Assembly (NCBI GenBank): GCA_028751875.1
Contig: CM054158.1
Coordinates: 17,099,308-17,163,307, forward strand
Length of the DNA stretch: 64,000 nt
Direction of reading: 5' to 3'
Source: Rapana venosa
Taxonomy: Eukaryota; Mollusca; Gastropoda; Neogastropoda; Muricidae
Positions 11,348 through 23,621 of the stretch are shown here, piece after piece. A program made the translations under genes and the position numbers. Within the stretch, counting starts at the first letter, position 1. Every line of letters begins with the position of its first letter. The notes under the pieces were generated by a model. That model had not been told where the DNA came from. It made no database searches and was given only the letters and a program-made list of their open reading frames with translations.

Positions 11348-12764
11348 CCGTCGTCTGGAGGACAGCACGACGAGCCTGGTGCCAGCTCCAGACTCCCTCT
11401 CTACAACAAGGCACCCCTCTTCTCCTGACTTACCGGCCAGCGGTCACTTCTCCCATGCAAGAAGGTCCGGGAGAATAACCGTGTCAGGCTACATAGTAGC
11501 TGGGAATGCACAGGAGGATGGTGGGTATACAATGTATGTAGAAGTCGCAAAACATCCCAAAGAAACCGACCACCAACCTCCACGACAGAAGAAAAAAAAG
11601 AAGAAAGAATACCTTCTCAGATAATATAAGCAGCCAGCCCTCGAACTCGTTTAACTGAGGGAGCAGCATCCAGTAGTTTCGCTAGATTTTGTTGCAGGGT
11701 CCCCTTAGAATTTTTAAAAAAGAAATCTAGTTTCAAGGTTTGAAATTTTGTAATTTTTTTTTAGTAACACTGTCATTCTTATTTGTTTCTAATTTTTCCA
11801 AAAAAACCCCAACCAACAACACCGTTTCAATAGGCCTGTATTTTAACACACCGAATGAGGATTCAGCATAGTTACTTAATTATCACAAATGTGTTTTTTC
11901 TTATCTGAAATATTTCACTCCTCGTGATTCCCTTTGTGACTACAGTATGTGGTCATGTAAGTCTGGTAGTAAATGAACATGGTTTAAGACTGTTTCCCAC
12001 TGTTTGTGCTTTATATTATTCTATTGGTTTATAACAATTTTATGTTGAACATGACAAGAAGGACATACATGGTCAATTGAAGTGTTGCCACGATTTTTTC
12101 TGTGTACTTGGCTTTGCTGTTGTTGTGGGTGTTACGGTTGTATTATACTCGGGCATCTTTGAATCTAAGCAGATTCATCAACCCTAATTTATTACAAGCC
12201 CCTGTGAATACAGAAAAATGATCAATGCAAATTTTGTTTAAAAAACATATCTAGCTCCTGTGGAATTTTGTGTTCCTAGTTGTTTTTTTCAAACCTATGG
12301 TTAAAGCATCTACAGTTTTCCGTGGAATTGTCCATTTTGATGACTATTAGTAATAGTAACTCTTAATCAAAGGGAAAGGGAACAAAACCCCTTAAAAAAA
12401 ATCAAGAAGGGAAGAACTCAGATTTTATTTCTGAACAAAGCATCACTTCACACTACTTATGGTCGTTGGGAGTGGGGGAAGCTCTTTGTACATAAATTTT
12501 TATTCTTTTCTTTTTAGATACACACATTTTGTTGCTGGTGGACTATGTATATATGCCTCAAAGCATACGCAACTTGAGTCAGATGTACTTGGTATGCATG
12601 CATTCTGTTTAGCTAGAAGGATTGGGGGATAGGGAGTTAAGTTAACTCCCCAGACAATCGACTAAACAATATTTGAAAGAGCTGACATTGATATTTCCAA
12701 AATTACCACAAAAAACAAACCAACACCAAATATCTCATGATTGGAAAGGTAAAGGTGTCCCATA

Positions 12765-12920
12765 AATCATGTGATCGAAAGGGAGTGAGGCATCAGTGAC
12801 CTCAGCTTCTCTTGGGGCCAGCATATTGAGGGCGGCGCCCATCTCCTCTACCTCACTGCTTTACCTTCCCTGACCCTAAAGAGGGCATGTGCCCATTTAC
12901 AACTGGGGGACTGTACTAAA
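12765..12920 (-). mobile_element. Family D SINE, headless fragment
   Basis: Same body as the full element at 30740-31035 (CAGTGACCTCAGCTTCTC, GGCCAGCATATTGAGGGC, CTTCCCTGACCCTAAAGAG). The tRNA/5S-like head expected on the right is absent. Confidence 0.75.
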
Positions 12921-13416
12921 GACTTATAAACTCAAGTCCAGTGTGTGTGGTTTATTTTAAGGATAATTTTGATTTGGCCTCAAGTTAACTGGTTACTTCA
13001 TTGTAAAGTAAAGTATTGTGAATGTTGACCTTGTAGCCTGTGTGGTTTGTTTATCACATGCATACATGTGTGTAGTGTGTAAATTGTAGCAGTTTGCAAT
13101 GTTCATAGTCTCTGGTCTGTTTTCTATAAAGCATGTGTTGCTCACAGAAGTTTAGGAAAAGTTACTTATGGGAATGAAAGTGATCTCATTCTTTTTTTGT
13201 TTCTTCATACTTATCATACCTGTAGTAGTTTGTCATATTTTTAGTCTGACATTCTTTGATCTTATTTGTAAATAGAAAAGGTGTGCGTGTGTGATGCTGA
13301 AAGAATGTTATGAATTGTGAGGTATGAATATTGATTGCATTTTTTTCCTACTCATACTCACCTTTTGGAATTCTCATCATTTGTCTTTACTTCTTTCATG
13401 TATCAATATCCTACAC

Positions 13417-13745
13417 AATAAATATTTTTTACTGTAAATTTCTTGCGCACGTGTGTGTGTGTGTGTGTGTGACACATTATCAATAATGATTGATTCATGT
13501 GTTGTTTTTTTTAATTTCCATTTTGTATTTTTAAATTTTTTTTATTCATGCCAACTGCCAGTTCCACCATACTACTACATGGATGGCATTGAAAATAAAC
13601 TTTGTGTAAACATTCCTCGTGGTCTTTAGCAACCTGTTTTGAAAGGAAGGTGATTGTGTGTAACATGAATGTAATGGAGAAGTGCTGATTACAATATCGA
13701 TACCAATGTCAAGTCATCAAATAAGTTTTTTTTTTAATCAATAAA
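13417..13745 (+). terminator. Candidate polyadenylation signals
   Basis: AATAAA occurs at 13417-13422, 13595-13600 and 13740-13745, downstream of the Ig-domain gene and past the end of the duplicated block. Any could be the real signal; sequence alone cannot choose. Confidence 0.4.
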
Positions 13746-13851
13746 ACCACAGCAAGAAAAAGAAGAAAAACACCACACAAAAAACAAGCAAAAAGAAAAA
13801 TACCTACCAACCAACTGATCAACCAACTCAATCAGCCAAACTTAGTCAACC

Positions 13852-14250
13852 AATCAGTGGTCTAGAGGTAAGGCGCCTGACTAGAAAGTGAAAAATCCGG
13901 GGTGGGAAGTGTGCGGTGGTTTGATCCCCGTTTGGGCCAGATACTTTCCCCCCATCCATTAGACCATGAGTGGTGGTCTTGGTGCTGGTCTTTAGGATGA
14001 GACAATGAATCAAGGTCCAGTGTGTTGCACAAAATTATTTAGCGCTCCTAAAAGAACCCACGGCAACAAGAGAATGTCCGGCAAAATTCTGTAGAAAAAA
14101 GCCAGATAGGGAAACAAATACAGTGGCAAACAGGAACAGAAAAAATAATGAGTGGCCACGCCCTCTCCCTGGGGAGTGCAGCCCGGATTTCACGAATCTG
14201 TCGTGACTTTAAGTGGTGGTATGAAAGGAAAGAAGAAAAAAACACCCACT
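13852..14250 (+). mobile_element. tRNA-derived SINE, family C, near full length
   Basis: The head resembles a tRNA gene: AGTGGTCTAGAGGTAAGGCG (A-box side) and GGTTTGATCCCC (B box). The body carries GAACCCACGGCAACAAGAGA and CTCTCCCTGGGGAGTGCAG, and ends TCGTGACTTTAAGTGGTGGT. A second, 5'-truncated copy is at 25945-26285. This body type is widespread in gastropod genomes as far as I recall. Confidence 0.85.
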
Positions 14251-14360
14251 AATTAAAACAACCTTCCAACTTTACTTACAATCTCAACCATTGTTCCAAA
14301 ACTCTCTCAGATATTCTTGACATTGAGCCAGCACCTGTGTGTGTGTGTCTGCATGGGAGT

Positions 14361-14366
14361 GATATA

Positions 14367-14433
<67 letters not shown>
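14361..14433. repeat. TA dinucleotide microsatellite
   Basis: Almost pure TA for about 70 bases with a single G interruption. Confidence 0.95.
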
Positions 14434-14437
<4 letters not shown>

Positions 14438-14611
14438 CCCGGGTGGTGCCTGCCGGTGTATCATGCCTTCTGTATAATTATTGCCTAAGACTTTATCAAC
14501 AACAGGTCTCAGGCTCTGCAAGCATTGTCAGGGCCCTGTTCTATCCTAAGAACAAGGGATCTCCTCGCCTTCTGTTGGCCAAAGATGACAGTACCGTATA
14601 AAAAACAACAA

Positions 14612-14785
14612 CAAAAAACTAGCATGCACACAGGTTCAGACACCAACCCCAAAGTCGGAATGCCGCTACCCCCAAAAAATGGTGAGAATAAAAACTGTGG
14701 CAGAGGCATATATAATTATCTCACCATTGGTGAACTTTGGAGCTCTAGCCGAGGAACAAGACAACAACAACAAAACTCTGTGGTT
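14612..14785 (+). mobile_element. SINE family B, 3' fragment
   Basis: AAAGTCGGAATGCCGCTACC, then ATCTCACCATTGGTGAACTT and GAGCTCTAGCCGAGGAACAA with an AAC tail. Confidence 0.75.
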
Positions 14786-15139
14786 GGAAACAGGTGGCAT
14801 CTGAAACATGGCTTGCATTGTCCAAGCCAGTTGTCACAGGCCTTGTCTAACTGAAGCTGTGGGGCAGAGAGTGAGTGACCTTTGCCCTACTGTACACACC
14901 TGTCAAACTATGTGTAAGCAGTTCCTCCTTTAACCCCTGGATGACAGGTGTCAAAGAATACGTTTGACCGTGTGTCTGAAGTCGAAGGTGGACAAGGGGT
15001 TCTGTGTGTCATAATCTCTACACCCACCCTTTGGTGATCACGTAGATTGTCTTTCTCTTCCTTTGTTTGTTTGGCACAACTGGTGAGTAAGGCTATCGCT
15101 CCACGTTCACCAGTTGTGAGATTTTGTGTATGGGACTGT

Positions 15140-15540
15140 TTTTTCCGCATTCTGACTTCGGAGATGTATGCTGGGTGGGCCTATAGGCCTATATAATTTT
15201 GTTTCCTTATCCTCCAAACGATGACTTGGTTTACGGGATCTTTAACGTGCATATTAATTTGATCTTATACATGTGTATATTCACAAAGGTCTGCACTTGA
15301 AGTTGACCTGGGAGATGGTAAAAATCCCCGCCCTTAATTCACCAGAGGCTGTGCATGTGTATATTATAATATACAGGAAGGGAATTTTAGACACTACAAA
15401 GGTCTACACTTTAATTAAGTGGACCTGGGAGATCCTAAAAATCTCCACCCTAAATAACATTCACCACTCAGACCCCGCCAAGATTGGAACCCTCGACTTC
15501 ATGGACACATGAGGTTGAAGTCAAACCGTCTTCACCTCTC
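15140..15540 (-). mobile_element. SINE related to family B, with internal duplication
   Basis: On the minus strand: a tRNA-like head near 15540-15480 (GAGGGTTCCAATC), then two copies of a roughly 113-bp unit containing CCTGGGAGAT on the plus strand (at about 15309 and 15426), then CACGTTAAAGATCCCGTAAA and CATCTCCGAAGTCAG. The last two match the family B body. Degraded relatives are at 40380-40605 and 44400-44710. Confidence 0.6.
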
Positions 15541-15807
15541 CACTTTAGTGTCCCTGATATGTTGATAATCACAACAGCAAGTGTTCACGTTTCACTGACA
15601 GTGACTGTGTCCCATTCGCATCTCTGTGTGTAGTTCTTGTGATAGTCCTATACTGCTACACATGTTTGTGCTTAGTACACAAAACACAGGCTCTTGTCAA
15701 CACACCAATAAGGGTGGTGGGGGTGGTGGTGGTGGTGGGTGGAGGTGGTGGACTAGGCCCCATCAAGGGTCAGAGCAGTGTAGTAATGGGTACGTCTTCA
15801 TCCCTAG

Positions 15808-16172
15808 GACAGAATAGCCTAGTGGTCAGAACATGGCGATCGCAATCTGACAACCCGGGTTTGATTCCCGTTCAAGGGGATATTTTCCCCTGGAGTTAAT
15901 ATCAGTGCAGACTCCACTCTCCCCTAAAGTCCTTCGGATGAGACTATAAACCGAGGCCCCATGTGCCAACCAACACACGCAGAACATCTTGCGAACACGT
16001 TAAATCCTGTTCCGCTATTCGTAAGAGTAGGCCATTGTGTGCCGGTGGGAACAGATGACAGAATTCACAAAACCGCATACACACGGGGACTGGATGTAAA
16101 AAAAAGCAATTAAGTGCTTATTCCATTATCCTCGATATAAAAGAATAAAATAAAATAAAATAAATAAATAGG
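15808..16172 (+). mobile_element. tRNA-derived SINE, family A, full length
   Basis: Begins GACAGAATAGCCTAGTGGTC (A-box region), B box GGGTTTGATTCCC, body with ATATTTTCCCCTGGAGTTAA and GATGAGACTATAAACCGAGG, core AAGAGTAGGCCATTGTGTGC, and a 3' end TCCATTATCCTCGATATAAA followed by (AATAA)n. This is the best reference copy in the window. A GGT-rich tract lies just upstream (15710-15755). Confidence 0.92.
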
Positions 16173-16189
16173 AGTGAGGGCTAACTGAA

Positions 16190-16263
16190 TGGTGGGGGTA
16201 ACAAAATGGTCATATACGCAAATATATCACTGTTGGTGAACCTAGCAGCTCTAGCCGAGGAAC

Positions 16264-16296
<33 letters not shown>

Positions 16297-16365
16297 GAAC
16301 AACAACAACACTGTTGATGAACCTAGCAGCTCTAGTCGAGGAAACAAACAGCAAATAACAACAAC
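16190..16365 (+). mobile_element. SINE family B tail with duplicated end and AAC microsatellite
   Basis: GCAGCTCTAGCCGAGGAACA is followed by (AAC)n (16262-16312), then a second copy of the end (GCAGCTCTAGTCGAGGAAAC). This looks like an expansion or a tandem duplication of the SINE tail. Confidence 0.75.
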
Positions 16366-16764
16366 AACCCCTACCACCACACCACGCAATACCAATAACA
16401 CAGCACAATAGTCAGTATAAATAGCACCCCACACCTTCTGGAAATTCTATGGCTAGAAATTTCCTCTTTTCTATCACTCTCTTTGTTTCTGCCTCGTTCC
16501 TTTTCTTCCCGTCACCTCCTTCTTGTCTATTTTCTGCCTTCTTGGTTCATTATCCTGCCTTTGTTTAAAAAAGAAATCCAGAAAGATACAAAAATCCCCA
16601 CAAAAAACAATTCTCTCTTATGCGGAAGTTGGATGTGCTGGGCCCGACTTGTCAGGCGCTTAACGGCAGCGTGACGCATTTTCGCTCATATAACGGGACA
16701 ACGATAGTTGCTGTCTGAGCGTTGGACGACCGAGAAGAAGGACCCCAGTTACTATTCTATTTAC

Positions 16765-16880
16765 ACAGTTCTCCCAAGTCGGAGTGTGGCTACTTTCATG
16801 GGCAACAAAAAAAGCCTTTGTGTCCTATAGGCAACATTCTGACAATTAGTGAACCTCGGAGCTCTAGCCCAGAACCGCCT
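16765..16880 (+). mobile_element. SINE family B, 3' fragment
   Basis: CCCAAGTCGGAGTGTGGCTA, then GTGAACCTCGGAGCTCTAGC. Confidence 0.65.
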
Positions 16881-17794
16881 TCCCCCCTCCCTGGTCTCAG
16901 AAAAAAAAATCTCCAGTCACAGATACTGTCACAAAGGGACTATTGGTCAGCTGGGTTACTGTGAGGAATATCTAAGAATATTTTCAATAGTGTAGGCCTA
17001 TTTATAGCTAGATAAATAAAATAAAAAAAAGTTTCTTTGTTTTGTTGATGTTGTTGTTTTAGCAAAGGTTACGAGTTTAAGATGGACAACAAAAAAAGGA
17101 TCTTTGTCTATTTCTACATTTCTGATTAAAGATCAGAAAAAAACAACCCACCCGAGCCCTCTCTTGTTGTTCACCCTGCCTCTTTTCACAATAGATTGAA
17201 GAGACAAAATACTAAGGTCTTGTGTGTTAGTGCGAGTAGAAATCATTCATACATGTTACAAACCCCATCTACTTTTCATAAAAAAAACCCCAGTAAGCCA
17301 ACTATGGGCAGTAGCTTCAACAGATGATATAAGCAAGCATACCCAGCATGCATCTTTCGGGCTCCGCCAGATTAAATTTATTCAAGCCGGGCTGTTTAAG
17401 ATGTTCGGTACAGTACCTCCACGACCCCTCTTTGAGTTAAGGAAAAAGTCAGGTTTCAGAGTTTAAAAAAAAATTGTTTTCTTCTTTTTACGCATTTGGT
17501 TTTCCATACCCCTTCAACTGCCAGTGAAAGATTATAAGGATATGGTGACGCAATTTCTTACTGTACTGGTGTGTAAGATCGAGAGAGAGTGTAGACAGTG
17601 TGGACTGGCAAGAGGAAGAGGACAGGCTTTTTGTCCGCTTTTTTTATATATCATTTTGCCTGTTTTCTCACAGTTTTCAGCTTCCACAGTACCCTTTGAT
17701 ACTACCAATACCACTAGGACTACTATTACTGGGGATTTACTATTTACATAGGGATTGTTGTTGGAGTGATATTATTTTTTCTGTTTCATTCAAG
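16881..17794. other. Non-genic or upstream intron of the PARP gene
   Basis: No upstream PARP exon could be placed with both splice signals and correct phase. Immediately before 17795 the same frame is open back to 17718 and would encode a hydrophobic segment (GFTIYIGIVVGVILFFLF), possibly coding or only a pyrimidine-rich acceptor tract. Confidence 0.4.
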
Positions 17795-20315
17795 TGAAGT
17801 GTCCACTGATCAGTCTCCAGAGGAAGAGAAATTGATTGAAATTATGGCCTGGTATGTGGCATTATCAAAAATGGCTCAGTATTCACGATACATATGGAGT
17901 AATGCAGTTTGCAGTAAAGCAAGAAAATTCCTGGACAGAGGTGAGTTTGGATTGATGCTGGTTGAATTTGTGTGGTGGTTGTTATTATTGCTGTTGTTGT
18001 TACTGTTGGTGGTTTTTTTGGGGGGTGATCCCCAGCTTGATACTTTGGAGGACAGGATAGCCTAGTGGTTAGAACATTGTGCTCACAATCTGACGACCCG
18101 GGTTCGATTGCCGAAAAAGGGGGATATTTTCCCCTGGAGTTAACATCAGTGAAGACTCCACCCCTCCCCCTCCCCCCCCCCCCCCCCCCCCCCCCCCCAC
18201 AAAGTCCTTCGGATAAGACTATAAACCGAGCCCCCCCCCCCCCCCCCCCCCCCCCCGTCGTGTGCGAACGAACGCAGAACATCCTGTTCCGCTTTTCGTA
18301 AGAGTAGGCCATTGTGTGTTGGTGGGAACAGATGACAGAATTGACAAAACCGCATACACACGGGGACAGGATGTAAAAAATATTACATGAGTGCTTATTC
18401 CATTATCCTAGATATAAAAGGAAGAAAAGAAAATTACCTGTATATAATACTTTTATGTACTATGTATCATGATACTAATAGTAATGATGATAATTTAATT
18501 TAGCCTATATAACGCTAGGCCTATATCTTGCAAAAACAAATCAAAGCGCTTACATTTCTTACATGTGAAACCAGACTGTATTTCTGTTTTTCCACCTATG
18601 GAATGGGATTGCCACTTAACCAGCGTTATTATGTCCTTTTCCTGAAGGGGCAGGCCCAGGACTTGCCGAACACAAGTGGGAAGGCAGGGCGGCAGAGCCA
18701 TTATCCCTACCAAGCAGGCGCATAGACCACCCCATTGAAAAGGCTGTCAGGCTGCTACCCCACTATGACTTCCATAGAAATGGACGCTGGGATCTGACAC
18801 GGGAAGGTGCCGTTGTTATACGGTACCCCGACAATTGGTCCTGGGAGCACGCGCATCTGAAAGTAAGTTTTGATAGTATATAATTATACGGTTATTCTTT
18901 TGGATTTTTAAAATAAAAATAAAAAGGGTTACTCACGTCAAAAGCCAAAAAGTTAAGCTAGTGCTCACAGTGTTATCAATTTCTATATATTATAGTAACA
19001 GAAAAAAATATAATTTACATGTCACTCAGTTGTGACTTTGTTGTCTTAATTGACCTTCCTATCAACTTTTTTCATCCTTTTTGAAAATGGCTACCTCAAA
19101 ATGATACGGAAATACGCTTTTTATGTCGTTAAAAATATTAAATTGGATAGGGCGTGGGTGTCACTCAGCTATAATGACTCATGCCAAATGATTTTAAGGG
19201 ATGTAATTTTTCCAAGCGGCAATGTCAGTTACTTCCCTTCCCTGCGTTATAGCTCGCGTTTTTACTAGAAACTAGGCTGGGGAGGGGGGTGGGGGGAGAA
19301 GAAAAAAGCAACCTGTTACGGAACCAGATATATCAAACTACGAAATCGGACAGGAAAGAATGAAATAAATCTAGTTCTGGAAGAGATAATTCAGTATTAG
19401 CAAAGAAACCAGCAAGCTGCCTTTCTTCAAGTTCTTTAGATAATTATAGGCTGTTATGCTAATTTGTTAGTGGAATAACGGTTTGTTGCACGATCAGTTG
19501 ATGCCCCACCGGCAGCAGTTTATTTGTGCATACTATAATGCTTCATTTGTGTTAAGGAACGGAAAGACATCAGATGCATTTAGGCCTACTTACTAATTGA
19601 AAGATATTAGTTTATAGTTTTGTTATACATTTTTTTCTTTAATTGAATCTTTGATAAATCATTTTCAAAATTATGGAGAAGATGTAATTGGTTACCTGCA
19701 CTTGTTTTCATTCACAACTATTTTCTGAATAGTAGAGCTTAGCATTTATTTATTATTTTTTAATGTTCCTTTCAGGTTGGCGATGTGAGATATTCGAGGG
19801 AATCAGGAGATGTGGGTTTTGACGAAAATGCTGTGGTGAGTGATTAGTAGAAACTGAATGAGGTGACAGCCCTGATATCGCCTTCATGGTCGATGGGGCC
19901 ATAAACAATATCAAGTTAAAGGGAAGTGCCCCATGTATGTATGTGTGTGTGTGTGTTTATTTATTTTTTATTTATTTTATTCTTTTATATCGAGGATAAT
20001 GGAATAAGCACTTTTGTGCTTTTTTACATCCAGTCCCCGTGTGTATGCGGTTTTGTAAATTTTGTCATCTGTTACCACCGGCACACAATGGCCTACTGTT
20101 ACGAAAAGCGGAACAGGATTTTAACGTGTGCACAAGATGGTCTGCGTGCGTTGGCACACGGGGCTTCGGTTTATAGTCTCACCCGAAGGACTTTTGGGGA
20201 GAGTGGAGTCTGCACTGATGTTAACTCCAGGGGAAAATATCCCCCTTTTTCGGGACTCGAACCTGGGTTGTCAAATTGCGAGCGCAATGTTCTAACCACT
20301 AGGCTATCCCGTCCC

Positions 20316-20379
<64 letters not shown>

Positions 20380-21204
20380 AGAGAGAACATTTTTTGATAG
20401 ATATAGCTGTTTTTATTGATGTATACCCTTTTTTCATTGTACTGTTATAATTTGCCAGAGACAGGAGTAGGTGGAGGGACGCTGTTGAGGCCCTATGCTC
20501 CGCTAGGAGCTATAAGGAATAATAATAAGAAGAAGTTATAATTAACCGTTTTCTTTTTCCCTTGTCAGGCCTACTATCTTTAAACCGAAGGCTGGGTATA
20601 AAGGAGGCAATGTCAATGTGTTGTATTAACATAATAATATTCTTTGTTTAGTTCACAAGTGCTCTTTCTCTATCTCTCTCAGTCTGTCTCTGTCTCTCTC
20701 TATCTCTTTCTCAATCTGTCTCTGTCTCTATCTCTGTCTGTCTCTGTCTGACTGTCTGTCTCTCCCTCTCCCTCTCCTCTGGTCCGTCTATGTGTTTATG
20801 TGTGTGTGTGTGCGTGCGTGCGTGCGCGCGCGCGCGCGTGCGTGCGTGCGCGTGTACATACATCGACCAGTCTAGGGCTCCAGATAGACAAGAAAAAAAT
20901 AATAAAAGTCAGGCCAGTCATCATTTTGCATTGTGAACTAAAACAGATAGAAAGGCCTTACAACTGAACAAATAAGTAGAAAGATAGGCCTTACAACTGA
21001 ACAAATAAGTAGAAAGATAGGCCTTACAACTTGAACAAATAAGTAGAAAGATAGGCCTGACAAATTGAACAAATAAGTAGAAAGATAGGCCTGACAACTT
21101 GAACAAATAAGTAGAAAGATAGGCCTGACAAATTGAACACATACATAATAAGTCAGACTTAGTGTTGATCTTGATTATGATGACTTTGATCATGACCATG
21201 ATGG

Positions 21205-21249
<45 letters not shown>

Positions 21250-23266
21250 GTGGTGATGACGACGATGATGATGGTGGTGGTGGATGTTGATGATGATGAT
21301 GAGTGCCGATGATGATGATGATGATGATGGAGATGAAGATGATGATGACTGCGTGCGTGCGTGCGTGCGTGCGTGCGTGTGTGTATATGCCGTTGTGTGT
21401 GTGTTTGTGTATGCGTGCGTGCGTGTGTGTGTATGTGTGTTTTATTCAGCCGGTGGTGGGTATTAATCTGGACCTGAAGTCGGAGGAGGCTCAGGAGATA
21501 CGGGACTTGGTGTGCTCACACAGTGTCAGTAAGGGGAGAACCAACGTTTTTCTCGGGAGCATCAAGCGAATCCTGAGGCTCCAGAACCCACAGCTGTGGG
21601 CTCGCTACTACAGGTGTGTATGTACCTGTATGTTTGTCCGTCGTGTCCGACGATGACCTCCAAAACAGCAGAGGAGGCAGCTGCTGTTTTGGAAACTGAG
21701 CAGAAATTTGATTATAGGGGAGATGCCTTGCCCACAGTACATCCCCACTCTCTCGGCCAAGTGGGCATAAGGACAGTCAGCTTTGGAGATGTTCTCCAAA
21801 GGCCAACCAGCCCCCAGGGCTGCAGCACATAAGGACTAATTATGTATAGCCGACACGTGTATAGGCTACATATAGTGGGATGACTGTAGGCTATGGCAGC
21901 CTTTTATATGTCTGTATGTGGGGGTGTGGGCAACCATGAATTTGTACAGCATCAATGCAAACCTGATCAGAGTCATCAAACAGCTGTACAGCGAGGCCTT
22001 CAGTGCAGTGTACTACAACAACAACATTGGAGAATGGTTTCGAACAACAGTTGGAGTAAGGCAGGGCTGTCTACTCTCACCCACTCTTTTCAACATCTTC
22101 CTTGAGATAACCATGGCTGATGCACTGGAACATCATGAAGGATCAGTCAGCATTGGTGGCAGAACGATCACAAACCTCCGCTTCGCAGATGACATTGATG
22201 GAATAGCAGGATCAGAAAAAGAGCTTGCCAGCCTAACAGAACACCTGAATAAGGCCTCCAAAACATACGGCATGGAAATCAGTGCAGAGAAGACCAAACT
22301 GATGACTAATAACACCAACGGCATTAACACTGATATCAGGGTTAATGACCAGAAGCTGGAAACAGTTCAAAGCTTCAAGTACCTGGGAGCCATTGTATCA
22401 GACCAGGGATCCAAGCCAGAAGTAGTATGCAGGATTGCACAGACAATAACAGCACTGTCAAAACTAAACACCATCTGGAGAGATAAAAATATCTCACTTA
22501 TCTCCAAGATCAGACTAATGCTCTCCCTTGTCATATCCATATTTCTGTATGCCTGTGAATCATGGACCCTGACTGCAGATTTGGAGAGAAGAGTACAGGC
22601 GGTGGAGATGAGATGCTTTCGGAGACTCCTTGGCATCTCCTACAAAGACCACATAAGCAACGAAAGCGTGCATAACAGAATCCAGCAAACCATTGGACCC
22701 TATGGGAACCTTCTAACGATCGTGAAAAAGCGTAAACTTAAATGGTATGGGCATGTCACAAGATCCAAAGGACTTGCAAAGGACAATTTTACAAGGCACT
22801 GTCCAAGGAGGAAGAAGAAGAGGCAGACCAAGGAAGAGCTGGGAGGATAACATCAGCGAATGGACAGGCCTAGAACTCAACAAAACCTGAGAAAGGCAGA
22901 ACAGAGAGAGGAATGGAGGGAACTGGTTGTTGAGTCTTTGAGGGTGCCCCCACGGTCGTCAGACTACGGGACAGATAGGTAGATGTGGGGGTGTGGTGGG
23001 TGGGGTGTGAGTGTGAGTGTGGTGGGGGGCGATGTACTATGTGTGTGAGGTTTATATATGTGCATACATATTGTGCGATTATTGTAGGCTATGAATGCCT
23101 TTTGTATGTCTTTGTAGGGGGAGGGGAGGGGTACTCTGTGTGTGTGTATACTGTGTGTGTGCATATGTGTATACTCTGTGTGTACTGTGTGTGTATGTAC
23201 TGTGTGTGTAAGTGTAGGGTATGTGTGTACTTTGTGTGTATATGTAGTGTGTAGGGTGTGTGTGTA

Positions 23267-23301
<35 letters not shown>

Positions 23302-23310
23302 TTGTGTGTA

Positions 23311-23362
<52 letters not shown>

Positions 23363-23460
23363 GAAATGAGTGTGGTTGCTGTATTCATGGACACAGACAC
23401 AGAACATATACATACACACACAGACACACGCAGACACAGACCCACATCCACCACCCTTAC

Positions 23461-23525
<65 letters not shown>

Positions 23526-23571
23526 CCCCACCTCCCACCCCACCCCCAAACACAACACACACACACACACG

Positions 23572-23621
<50 letters not shown>

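Larger units (their letters stand above)
9373..13160 (+). repeat. Intact direct-repeat copy 2 (functional exons 3-4 and 3' UTR)
   Basis: Second unit of the direct repeat, starting in a CA tract. Reading frames are open across both exons and splice sites are intact (CTAG acceptor at 9518, donor GTAAGA at 9712, acceptor TTTTCAG at 10421). Similarity to copy 1 ends near 13150-13160. Confidence 0.9.
11348..13745 (+). other. 3' untranslated and flanking sequence of the Ig-domain gene
   Basis: After the TGA ending at 11347 no further open frame with motifs is seen. The region is A/T-rich. It includes a headless family D SINE fragment (12765-12920, minus) and a GT tract (13450-13472). Its true 3' end is not determinable without transcripts. 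Confidence 0.55.

Noticed and set aside
15830..15880. tRNA genes at SINE heads (also 18.07, 24.83 and 13.86 kb)
   Set aside because: A and B boxes are present, but the acceptor stem does not close and each is followed by a SINE body.
17524..17640. Possible upstream PARP exon (frame MKDYKDMVTQFLTVLVCKIE)
   Set aside because: An acceptor-like CCAG precedes it, but no donor gives the phase 2 needed by the 17795 exon.
20950..21141. CRISPR-like array
   Set aside because: Units are contiguous without unique spacers and the genome is eukaryotic; it is a minisatellite.
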